Source: Saururus chinensis (taxonomy: Eukaryota > Streptophyta > Magnoliopsida > Piperales > Saururaceae). From it: a DNA stretch of 64,000 bases. The stretch lies in the NCBI GenBank assembly GCA_035235625.1, contig CP141146.1, positions 25,910,501 to 25,974,500 of the forward strand, written 5' to 3'. The notes below the pieces were generated by a model. That model ran no database searches and had not been told where the DNA came from. It saw only the letters and a list, made by a program, of their open reading frames with translations. A program made the position numbers and the translations under genes. Positions 22,761 to 34,018 of the stretch are shown piece after piece (the first letter of the stretch is position 1; every line of letters begins with the position of its first letter).

Positions 22761-23469
22761 CGATCGCTCTTGATTGGGACATTTTTTTGCAGAAAGTGGG
22801 ACCGAATAGTGCAATGAAGCCCCCTACCGTGCCTGTGGCTTTCCAACGCCATTTGAGTCCTTATGCAGGTCTTAAGCTAGTTTGGGTTAACTCAGAGAAT
22901 GAATTTGTTGCACGTCTTTCATCAAACCATATATTCCAGACAAAATGGGTATGCTCGAGTAATTCTTGTTCCATGCATCTGCCCGCTTTACGTTGGTCGA
23001 TGGCTCACCCTTCACCACCATCTCTAGTTGATTGCTGCACTTATTTGATCCTATTACAACTGCTGTCTAAGGCTCTCTGTGGGCAAACTTTGATGTTGTC
23101 TGATGCCCTCTGTGGGCAATCTTGGGGTGCCCTATAGCCCTTGGATGACCCCACTTGTTGGAGACCTATGGCACTCCATGTTGTTGTGCACCCAACAAGT
23201 CGAGCCTGTCCCTTTGCCCTGCCTCCCCCTTCATCTTCTGTTTCTACTGCCCATAGCTATGTCCTGCCCATGGGTTTAGTTAATTGCACTCCCCTCATGC
23301 TCGTGATGGCTTCTGCACATCTTCTTTTGTGTAGTGACCCACTATCTCTATCATTCTGTGTGTCTCATCCACGTTTCTAGTCTAGCTATACACAGCGGAG
23401 CTATGGTGGGCCCAATATTTGGAGTTTTAGGTCACCTCGAGGACGAGGTGATGTGGAAGTGGGGTGGAA
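22761..23469 (+). mobile_element. 3' internal segment of the 361-bp-LTR element
   Basis: About 23100-23469 is collinear with the reverse complement of 15457-15850. A purine tract (AAGTGGGGTGGAA, 23457-23469) ends at the LTR, as a polypurine tract should. Two CTCTGTGGGCAA phrases 35-40 bp apart lie near 23071-23120. No gag-pol frame is present in the 700 bp. Confidence 0.6.
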
Positions 23470-23830
23470 TGTTGTGAATGTCCTAGGGACTGCCACCGGG
23501 GCCATGTGCTAGGGTAATTAGGTAATTATGTAATAAGGGCATTTAGATAATTAGGTTAATTAGAGTATTAGTGCTTTCTTTTAATTATGTTATCGGGCCT
23601 TAGGTGCCTGCTAGTGAGCCCATTAGGATTATCAATTTAAATGTAAGGGCTACACCCTAAGTTGATTATGGAATGAATTATTGTCTCTCTAATTATCTCC
23701 CCTTTCCTCTTTGCCTCTCCCTCCTGTTTGGCGGCCATGCCGCTCCTCTCCTTTCTCGGCCTTCCTGCACCACTCCCTTCCCGTTACCGGCTAGCTAGGC
23801 CGTTGTGGACATCGGTCCACAATAGTAACA
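23470..23830 (+). repeat. 361-bp LTR, plus orientation
   Basis: It runs from TGTTGTGAATG to AATAGTAACA and is the same family and size as 15097-15456. It has a polypurine tract on its left and a PBS-like GTGGTGTCCTGG plus leader on its right. It is therefore bounded by internal sequence on both sides. Confidence 0.75.
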
Positions 23831-24010
23831 GTGGTGTCCTGGTTTAGTTATAAGTACACCATTAGCCATCCTAAATCGGTGCCTTAAGCGAGATTACTCT
23901 CAGTCAAGTTCTAAACCAGAAACACATTGTGATTCTGAAAAGGATTCGAAGGTTCTAATGGCTACAGGTATGCCTAAACCTTGTATTAAGTTCTATCAAC
24001 TAGTAGTTGT
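23831..24010 (+). mobile_element. Element leader shared with the copia element at 16491
   Basis: About 180 bp are closely similar to 16491-16690, starting at the PBS-like TGGTGTCCTGGTTTAG and including CACCATTAGCCATCCTAA and the ATGGCTACAGGTATGCC context. The LTRs that precede the two leaders are not similar. Confidence 0.7.
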
Positions 24011-26214
24011 CCCACTTGCTAGATGTTGCGGGTCCCAAAATAAGAAGTCTCCTCGTGCTTAAGCGGCTTGAACTGGCCTAGATAAGCTAAACCTTACATG
24101 AAAAAAAGAAGATACCACGCCTTATCTTGCATACCTATTGGTATGCCTGTGTTGGGTCTCATGTGGATCTCAAACCTATATTTATTAGAGAAGAATATGT
24201 GTTTCCCAAATGGAGCTTCCACTCATAGGCTATTTGTTCCATCTGTTGGATGATTGGCATCAATCTTGGCAACTTCATGAAGGATGGCTTGGACTTTCAC
24301 CACTCAAGCATATGGAAAATCCAGGGCAATGGAGATGGTAAAATTCTATGGCCATACATGCAAAGGAAAGGAGAAATTTATAGGTGAAATTAATAGAAAA
24401 CTTGCAAAAATGTGCACTTGTGCTATGCAAGATGGAACTACTATAGAAAATCCCAAAATGGAAGTTTTGCATTGAGACAAGGGAAGATCGCGACGATTCT
24501 AGGGCCTCCAACCAAGAGCCAAAGCCACATGCATCTCACACCTGATATCTTCTACCCAACACTCCAATCCACCATAGATTGAGCCGAGATTTGGGTGCTA
24601 ATGATGAACCAGTAGTCTGGCTAGCAATTTTTGGTGAAAATCGCGCAGCAGAAGGTTTCACTAGGAAGTCGGACTGTTCCTGCCACTGAAGCTTACAATG
24701 AAGTCAAGGGCTGGATGGTGGAGACCATGAAGTGATTTATATTATGAAACAAGCCATTCCCGATTTGCTCAGACATTAGAGGGATTGGTCCACATAGAGA
24801 GAAAGGCGGAAGCTGTTGCCTTGCATGGCCAGATGGCGCTGACATCTAGTTGGAGATCTGAGTTGTATTAGGTGAAGAGGAGAATCCATGTGGAGGAGGG
24901 TGTCTATAGAGACAGAGGCAAGGTGGAGCCAAAGGTTACTCGGTAGACAAGCTGATCAGAGAGACGAGTTGTCATCCATGGTAAGCAAGGCCGAGCCGCA
25001 TAGGCTCGATTGCAGGATCGTGGAGTTCAGAGAATGTTGCCCCTTACAATAATGGTCTATCTGACCCCAGGGCGATGTGTCAATGGACCAAGAGGTGATG
25101 CATATGAGAGTTCAATATCTATTTACATGGAAATAGTAGTTCACTAGATTAATCAAAATTTTAGTACTTTATGAAGTAAGTAATTAAAAGTTCTAGTCTC
25201 TATGTTAAGGATTTTTACATAGAAAATCCCAACTAAGGTAAAAAAACCAGAGTAGCCTCAACCAAGGTTAAATCAATGCTTTAGTTAGAAATAAAAAATG
25301 ATACAAGACACAAAAGAAGCAACCAACCTCTAGACTTAACACTAACTCCTTTGTTCAATATTCTCTTTTTGTTGGCCTTTGATTATTCCTCCTTGAATCC
25401 TTAAAAGTTTTCATCTTCATGTTTTGTTCTTTGTCTTCTTTTAGCAACTCAAATAAAGACTCCTTTAATTGTTGATTCACCTTTTGATATTTTTCAACTC
25501 CCTTTAAAGAATTTTGCTATCTATCCTCTTGAATTTGCTATGTAAAATCTTATCACTTAAATTGTGTGTCAACATGAATTCACCATGAATAATTTCTTCA
25601 AGCTCTTTGTAATTTTTCTTGGAAAACAACGCATAAGGGACTATTATTTCTTGTCTAATATTTTTTAGGTTTTCCTCTTTCAAATTTATTGTACTTAAGC
25701 CTTTATATAGGTCTCCAAATTGAATTTGTTCTTTGACTTCAACTATGAATGAATTCTCTTTTGGAAAGGCTTATCTTAGGTAACTACAACTTCTAATATT
25801 GATTGTTCCAAATAGCGATCTATCATTCATTGTTTCATTAGGGCATGATGCCGCTAGCGATTGATTGGTCTACAAAGCGATCAATCGATAAACTCTCCGC
25901 TTCGTTTAACAAAGAGCCATTTCAGGTGCCATTCAATCTATTGCATAGGTAATCGATCAATTCATCTCTTTTTTGCTCCAGTTCATCAGCAATCGATCGA
26001 TTTGATCAATGTCTTTCCAGCAATCGATCGATTACTACTAGATTGAAAATCAAAATAAAATTACAACACTTGACATAATGCACTAACTTTCAATTTGTAC
26101 ATATGACTTGACAACACTAAGACTACTCATTACAATTAATCTTGAAAAGCCTTGTAGGATCTTATTCTTATTTGATAACCCTTATGTGGTACTGTTTGCA
26201 GGATATTTTGCATT
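24011..26214. other. Unclassified sequence with a leader-block copy and a GATCGAT cluster
   Basis: 24480-24770 is the plus-oriented copy of the block at 22430-22720. 24780-25080 is moderately GC-rich with no frame. 25100-25800 is AT-rich. 25815-26045 contains several AATCGATCGATT-type words, repeated in a C/T-rich context. No gene is recognised. Confidence 0.35.
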
Positions 26215-26890
26215 TTATTAAGTAAGGGTTGTGAGATAATTAATGACATTGTTTGATATTGCTTGTTAATTAGACAAGTGGAATGATTAAAGGACTTGCA
26301 TAAAATGTAGGTTGCTTTAAAATACTTAAGCATTGCATGGGTATTACTATGTTTCTTAGTATAGTATAGTTTTTAGACAGAACTACATCTGGATCCGATC
26401 TTGTTGGAAACATTGGAGATATTATCTGATAAGTACGTAGGCAACTAATATCGGGTGATGTTGGCCCGATCCAAAAAAACATTAATAAAAACTTTTGTCC
26501 TTTGGAAGCTCTTCTCCTCAAGGCGGAGAGGTTTTATTGTTGTTGTTGTAGTTGTTTTGTTTTGTTGGTTGCAGATTCTCCACGCGACGACAAGTGAGAC
26601 CAGGAGGCGAGCACAAGATGATGTTTTTTTGTGTCTGCAACTCCGATACGTAAGTATCTCTTTAGCATGAGAGTCAACTTGTTATTTATGTTCAGACGGA
26701 TGACAGACTTATACTTAGATGGATGAGTTGTTCTTATTGAATTTGAGATGTGTAATAATATCATATGATTTGATATCAGTATTTGTGAACCTCAGTTATC
26801 ATGACCTGGATATTTAATCGAATGGTTTGTTTTGTATTTAAGATGAAAGAAAAAAATTTCTCGTGGCTTTTAAAATTCCGGGTTGTAACA
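26215..26890 (-). repeat. 5' portion of a long gypsy-type LTR, minus orientation
   Basis: On the minus strand it begins TGTTACAACCCGG at 26890. It is collinear with 61488-62135, which begins TGTCACGACC: shared runs include CATTCGATTAAATATCCAGG / CTATTCGATTAAATATCC, CTCGCCTCCTGGTCT, CGATATTAGTTGCCTACGTACT and GCAATGCTTAAGTATTTTA. Similarity ends at about 26215. LTRs starting TGTYACRACCC are typical of Tekay/Del-type gypsy elements; that clade is an inference. Confidence 0.8.
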
Positions 26891-29800
26891 AAGCCAAACT
26901 ATATTCGGCCAAAACCATTTCCTAGTTATGGGAATTTATAATTATCATGAAAGGTTTGGGTTTTTGTGTTTTATTGTGGGTTTGGACATGGATGCAATTA
27001 GGGCCTGATTTTGTTAGACTTAGTTGTCCAAATAGTATATTTTCCACATGGTTCGTTCTTTTCTGGCTTCGTTCCTATTACGTCATTTTGTATGTTTTTT
27101 TTTTCATTCGAGCTTTATATCATCAAATGCAGTCTGTAATTTTTTTTCAAATTTGAAATTATGTGATTTTTCTCGGTGTTAGACATGAAAGTTATTGATA
27201 TCTTGGTTTGTTAGTTAAAGCTTCTAATATAGATTTTCCAGATTGTTCACGGCTTTGCAAAGGTTTGTTTTAAATCCTATGGTTATTCGGTGTTCGGTGT
27301 TGTTTTGCACCTAACAACAACTTTCAAGTCATTTTTTTTATGATGGTTACTAGAACCACTCAGAGATATCATACTTGGTGGAACAAAGTTGAGGTATATT
27401 TTGGCCTGTCTTACATGAATTGTTTAGATTGCTTAAGGCTTTGTAAATGGGATGTGCGGGTGAGCATGCATATTCGTAGTCATCTGTCAATGAAATTTGG
27501 AATTATAATGTTGTATTTCTGTGATGTAGGCTAATATTTGTTTTTTTTTTTAGTTTTTGTACGGTAAATTTTTTGTAAGTAGTGATTGACAGATACAAGT
27601 CTTCCACTCGCTTGGCAGATACAGGTCTTCCACTAGCTTAGCAGATGTTTATTACCATATTCCCTTTGTTAATTATTTTTCCTTTTTTTGGTGTTATTAT
27701 TATAATCTGATAGAAGATATCTCCTTTTCTCTTCAAACCATCACTAATTGAACTTTTTTGGCACGCAGTTATATTACCGTTATTACTTTTATTATACCCG
27801 TCTTCAAGTACCCTATTACTTGGCATATTTTGCTATCTATGTGATATTGCAAAAAACGTTTGTGCTTATCGTATCATTATTATGTACATGTGTTGTTTGT
27901 TCCTGTTAGTTGTTCATCCATATGTGTTTTTTTTCTTTTTCTTTTGTCTATCTGTTAAGGCTTCCAATCGTTTTCGTTGTTTCTTTTGGACTATATACAA
28001 TGATAGTATGCTTTTACAACATCCAACTATGTTTCTATCTACATCGTTGTTTCCTTTAAGTAAGATGTTGTATTGACATGTAGCTCATGGATTGGTTGGG
28101 CATGGCTTGCACTGTGATGAGAATGTTTTTTTTTGTAGTGGATAATCCTCTACATGATAGTTGTTAATGGATCTGTCTAAAATTTCTCTCGTTTTATATT
28201 CAAGTGGATGACATTAACTTCTTTCATGTGGCTACTTACATTACAGTTTCTTTTTTTTTTAACAGACATTTATGTTACCTACATTTGTCATAAAGTACAA
28301 TGATACTTGTGGTTTTGGATGGCACTCTAAAATATTAGATTGGAAGAGAGCATGAAGTGAATGGTATAAAGAAACTTGAGGCTATGCAAAGCTTAGTAGA
28401 TTTGATAGGCAAAAGTGGGATATGGAAAATTGTATTCTATTATGTTGTATATATTTGTAATTGATCAAACTTTATTTTCTACATTTATCTAAAGTAATGG
28501 CTTTTGTTGGTAATGTTTTTTATTCAATGCGGTTTACTATGCATAGGACTCTTATAGAGTCGCTTTATATGTGATATGTTATATGAATCACATATGTACT
28601 TTTAGGACTTGACTCAAATTTAAGAAATGAAGAATGATTATTGATGTTGAAATCTTGTTCTGATTAATTGGGAGCGGTGACATGGGTTTTAGGTCATAAT
28701 TTTTTTCAAGGCATGTAGAGATTTTTTTCCCCTACAAATTCAAGATGGATAAAGTTTGATCAACATACCATGGAATTCTCATTAGATAACTGATTGATTC
28801 ATCACAACAGAAAGAGTACATACCTTTCATATTAATCATTTCATTCATAAGAAAAATCCTTCCCAAAGGTCCTCTAAACATGATGACCTAATCTAGTAGC
28901 TCCATACTACTAGATATTGAGTCTCACATAATAACCTCAGTGCTATAAAGTCTGCCTCTCTTCATCCATGCTATGAAGTAAAGGCTCACTAGGGCTCATT
29001 GACCCTAGTGTTGAGATTTTGACTTTCACATGATGTTAAAACCTCCTATATTGCACAGTGTGGAACAAGTCATCTTTTAATGCTCTATTCCATTCCAAGA
29101 CAATTTTTGGATCATGAAAGCGGTTCTATATAATTCCTATTTTAAGAGAGTCAAAAGACCTTAGTCATTTTTCATACTAATTCTCTTCCTTCTATGTGGC
29201 TAACGACTCACTTTTTGAGCCAAGGTACCAAAGGTTCTTGCGACCTCGGTTGCCATGTGCATAATGTATGATCTCAAATGTAATTTGGTTTAATTTCCTT
29301 TTTAATTATGTGAATTCATGTGGTTTTGCTTTTTTGCTAGTTTGATTTGATTTATGGGTTATGGATTAGTAATTATGACTCTAATAAAGTATAATTTTTT
29401 TTTATAAGTATTGGCATCAAACTTGATTTATCTAATTTTTGCTAATTTTATGACATTTTATCCTAATTTTTCTTAATTATGGGAGTGGACCCTACCGTGG
29501 GCCCCATGTCCTTGTTGGATGGCATGCGACCCATTTGACCCTCTAACCTTATATTATTTTATTTGAGTGGGTTTGAGTGTGATTAAATTTATTTTTGACA
29601 AAAAATAACCCTAATTAGCTACTTTGGGCATTTTCACCTATTATCTAGCCCAACAGTTTGTAAACCCAGCCCAAAACCCATACTATTTAAGGAAACTCTA
29701 GCTTATTTGTCCAAATTGAGAAGGTGTGTGTTAGAAAGGAGGAAGTTTTGTACCCCCATTTCCTAAAGAAGAAACTTGGATTAAGGTGTGCTTTCTTGCC

Positions 29801-31189
29801 TTAATCATCCCTCATCTTTCGGTTTTGGTCTTGATCATTCTTATCTATATTTGCCCCATCTTGATTCTTGATTTCTTCTATTAAAAATTTTATTTTAATT
29901 TTAATTTAAATCCCTAAATAGGTAATTTTTGTTTTTAACCAAAGGATATCTTAGATCCATTTATTTTCAAGTTGATTTGAGCCTATTAGTTAATTTTAAT
30001 TAAGTTTTAACAAAAACCTTAATTTGGGTAGGATTTCATGAGCATTGAAGCTCTTTTGTGGATTTAAAGGCTTCATAGAGGTAAGCGATTTTTACCTTGT
30101 GTGGTTTTAATCTTTAGAATGCATGATTGTGGATTTATATGAGTTCTTGCTTCATTTTGAGGTTTAATGGTGATTTGTTAAAAAATATGTGATTTATAGT
30201 TATTTTCTTGTGATTAAGCATGAAAATGATTCGCTCTATCATGTTCTAGGGTTAGATTTTGATTAAATGTTGTTTTATAGTGATTCATGCAGGATATGAT
30301 TGTTATAATGAGATTCATATGATTACACGTGGTGTGTATATGTTTTATGAGCTATAAATGAACCCACGATGCACAAGTAGCATGATTATATGCTTAAAGA
30401 ATATGAGTTACATCATGATAAGTAAGAGGCATGATTATGTGTGTATAGAATGTATTTTACATCATGATGCACAAGTGGTATGAGTATATGTTTATAAAAT
30501 GTAGACTACAATATGATGCATAGGTGGCATGAATATATGTGATTTGTCCCATTATAAATGGGTGTGGTAAATGGATATGTGATAAATGTTATATTGATCT
30601 TGCATGTGATATCTTCATGAGTTTGCTTTCTGCATTAAAACCCTTCCTGAGGAAAAGGCTCACCCTTATTTGTTTTGTTGTTTTGTTTTGCATGTCGTGT
30701 CATGCAGGTACTTCGAATGGGCACTACATTGAGCATGACGATGGCCACATTTATTGAGAGGAGCTATGGTTGCTTGAGTTATTTAGATTTGTTTATTACA
30801 TGTTGAACTTATACATTCGACTTAACTTCACACTATGTTTAGCCATTGTTGGCTTATACTTGTTTAACCCTTGAGGCTTGCTTTTTTTATGTAATAACTA
30901 GTTAATGTGGGTATGTGTGGACTAAGACATTAATTAGTAGTCCTTTATTTTGCTCTCATTTTTTTTTTACAAAATGCTTATGCGCGTACTCCGCTGTGTG
31001 TTCACCCAATGATGGGTTAAGTCTTCCGCATTTCCACTTAATTAACTCATCTCGCTGCATATCACTTCCTTCTGGGATTGGGTTCAAGTCAGCGATGGCA
31101 TGTGTCGGGGCATAACACATAGACTTTTGGGCACTCATTCATCACAATCAAAGTCTCATACTTATGTTTTAGGGTTTACTAGCCCCTAT
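26891..31189. other. AT-rich unclassified sequence
   Basis: I find no reliable coding frame in 4.3 kb. A 30-bp phrase (CAGATACAAGTCTTCCACT) is tandemly repeated at 27588 and 27618. 29530-31190 has features of a long LTR on the plus strand: a TATTTAAGG-type promoter near 29690, and a CATGCAGGTACTTCG phrase near 30700. I could not find either end. The rest shows nothing recognisable. Confidence 0.3.
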
Positions 31190-32284
31190 GTAATATGTAT
31201 GTAATTGATCTTTCATTGACATCACATATCACATCAAAAGCCATGCAATATCAATTATAATGATTATACTATAATCACAAGTAAATATACAAATTGTATG
31301 TTCCATTAGCAGCATTGCCGACATATGAGTTACCCACCAATGACCATCAGTGAGTTCATTGATACGTCAAACTCCACCAATAGTGACTATGAGGTCCATT
31401 GATAACCTCATGGATGGGTAAATGACCTCACCGATAACCATAAGTGAGTTCACTGACATATCGAACCTTACTGACAGAATCTATCGGTAACCTTACATAC
31501 GGGTTGTCACCCTCACTGATGACCATGAGTGCGTCGACTATCACTAATAGAGATATCAATCTCTATCGGTGACTTAACAGGCGGGTCAGCACCATCACTA
31601 ATAACCATCAGTGACTTCACTGACAAGTCAAACCCTACTGACATTTGGAATGGAACCCTTGTGTCATTTTTACGGATGCCTCATTGACCTATTGTTCTCA
31701 CTGTCAATGACTAAAAACAACATGTCTGCTACGCATGCTTGTATGAGCACTCTTCATCTTCTTCCTCTCATTAGTGAAACCACTGACATGTCAGTAACTC
31801 CATTGACAATCATTCCGAAAAGATATATTTACATATATTCTTCTTAAAAATCTTTCTTAAAAAAGGAAATCATCGACCAAACCATGATTTTACTTCTTTG
31901 TACCATAAAGGCGATGAATTTAGCTCTTAGGACTGTACTCTAGGATTTTAATTCAATGAACAATATTTTCAACACAAATCATGAAAAGCATGAAGGAAAT
32001 CCAAAACTACACTAATTTGGTAAAACCTCAAGTTCAGAAACCCATTTGACCTTGAAACAGGAGAGTCACCTGATTTTCGGATTTCGCTTCACTCTGGCAC
32101 TCCAGTCATCCTCTGCTCTCTTCTTTAGACGCAAGTCTCAATTTAGACTCGTTTTTCTCTTTCTCAAACTATTGAAATTTCTTGAGTTCAATCAGCAAGT
32201 CTGTTGACACATCAACGAGTTATAGATGGCCTAAATTATAAAATAAATGATAATAATTTCTTCAGAAAATATGGGGTGTTATAA
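31190..32284 (+). repeat. LTR-like repeat, copy B, with internal minisatellite
   Basis: The right part (31950-32284) matches copy A at 13690-14104 and ends in the same way (GAAAATATGGGGTGTTATA). The left part holds an irregular array at 31333-31640: the phrase CC(A)TCAGTGAGTTCACTGAC recurs about four times at 78-95 bp spacing. No PBS or frame follows the right end. Confidence 0.5.
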
Positions 32285-32404
32285 TTCTTCATTTTGCAAA
32301 TTATAATGCCTTTGCTGAGATTATTGTGAGGATCTCATTTAATTTTACCATATGATACATATGGAAAGAGAGAAGTAGACATTATCTTACAATGTTTTGG
32401 TTAG

Positions 32405-33135
32405 GGTTGTTAAGGAGCTATGCTGAGATGAGTATTGGGCTATGTATGCTCGAACTCGAATTGTTAAACTCAGATAGAAACTTAAACAAGCTTGAAAGTT
32501 CCAACTCAAACTCAGTTTGAACTAAAAATTTAAAGCTCGGCTTAAGCCCGAACTCAAACTTCAATATGTGAATCATGAACCCAGGCTCGTCTTGGCTAGA
32601 ACAAAAAATATGAAAAAACATAATATATCTAAAGCATATAAAGTATCTCACTTAATAAGATGTTTTTGTTATTAAATAATAATAAATTTTCTTCAACAAG
32701 AAGTATTAGTGCAGCTTGAAAAATGGAGTACAATCACTAGATGAGAAGAAAAGTATAGCAAATATGTTTTAGTTACATGTACTCCAATAAGGTAAATACC
32801 ATTTTTCTCACTTTACATATTTGAGTTCTAGCTTGGAGAGAAACTATAATAATATTATTTAGCATTACCATTTTTCTCACTTTATTTATTTAACTAAATC
32901 ATATTCAAGTTCAAGCTCAAGAGGTATGACTCGAGTTCGAGTTTATTTGAAAATTTGAGTTGAGTAGGGGGGTATATGCTCAAACTCAATTCAAACATAT
33001 TTGAGCTAGAGTCAAATTTGAGCCCAACCCACTCGAGTCGGGCCTAGTTTGAGGTTGAGCCTAAGCTGCTCGGTTTGTTTACACCCTTAGTTTGAGGTTG
33101 AGCCTAAGCTGCTCGGTTTGTTGACACCCTTAGTT
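32405..33135. repeat. Unclassified repeat rich in CTCGAACTC / GAGTTTGAG words, with 43-bp duplication
   Basis: Arms near 32430-32600 (CTCGAACTC, AACTCAAACT) and 32890-33050 (GAGTTCGAG, GAGTTGAG) are complementary in character. The right edge is a 43-bp tandem duplication: TTTGAGGTTGAGCC starts at 33048 and again at 33091. The left (TAGGGTTGTTAAGGAGC) and right (CTAAGGGTGTCAACAAACC on the opposite strand) edges are loosely inverted, as in a degenerate non-autonomous DNA transposon. This class assignment is weak. Confidence 0.4.
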
Positions 33136-33958
33136 CTAATGAATTACCAACTTCTATTGGTCATCTTATTTTACAAGATGCAGACGATAAGTTGATATAT
33201 TCAAACCTTTTCGAAGATGTTGAAGCTTAATTTCCAATTTTGTATTTCGTTTAAGGTGCGTTTCTTATATCATTATCTGAAAATTTTGAAGACCGGAATG
33301 TTTTGCCGCCCGATGGATCACACTTGGAATTCAACATAAACATGGCTTATGGATTACGAAAAAAAAGGAGGGTAGCCGAACTCCCACTTGTCAAGTTTCA
33401 AAATTTTAAATATCCCTAGATAAGCTCAAGCCCCAAAATGCGCAAAAGAACAACCTTTAAATAAAACAACAATTGAATAAAATATAGATGATAATGTTGA
33501 ATTCCTGTTAATATACTTGAATGAACAGCCAATTGGATGTTTATTTTAATACTCTTTAAGTCAGATAATAACTGAAAAAAAGGTAGATGGTTATGTTCAA
33601 TACCATCTAGATAGGTTTGAAGGGACAACCACGGGAAGTGTATTTCCAATAACAGACAAAATGCGCAATTCCTTATCCTACAAGTCAAATAACGTAATCA
33701 AAGATAGATGGCTATGTTCAACCTCTCATTCATGGCACCATGAATTTTATTGTATTTTTTTCCTTTCTTTGACTTACATTACATACCGGTTCTCAGCTTC
33801 CCTTCATTAGAAAGAACAAAAATTCTTAGCCCTGCTGCATTTCCCCATATCAGTGAGTTGTAATTCATAAACTAAAAAAATTCCACTGGAAAAGAAAGGG
33901 ACGTAGAATATACGTTACTTTCTGTTGTGTTTGGTGAAGCTCTTGACAGAAAGCGGTC
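33136..33958. other. Upstream region of the GMC gene, no gene
   Basis: It is AT-rich. An irregular repeat, GATG(A/G)(T/C)(A/T)ATGTT(G/C)AA, occurs at about 33488, 33585 and 33705. The 200 bp before the TATA box is presumably promoter, but I recognise no specific element. Confidence 0.35.
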
Positions 33959-33966
33959 TATATATA
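33959..33966 (+). promoter_or_regulatory. TATA box of the GMC oxidoreductase gene
   Basis: CTATATATAC is centred at 33962, 53 bp upstream of the ATG at 34019. With a usual 30-bp spacing, transcription would start near 33990-33995, leaving a 5' untranslated leader of about 25-30 nt. The position supports the choice of exon 1. Confidence 0.65.
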
Positions 33967-34018
33967 CTAGTGGAAGCATCAGCACAAAAAGCACAAGAGT
34001 TTATTTTCCAGTTGCACA

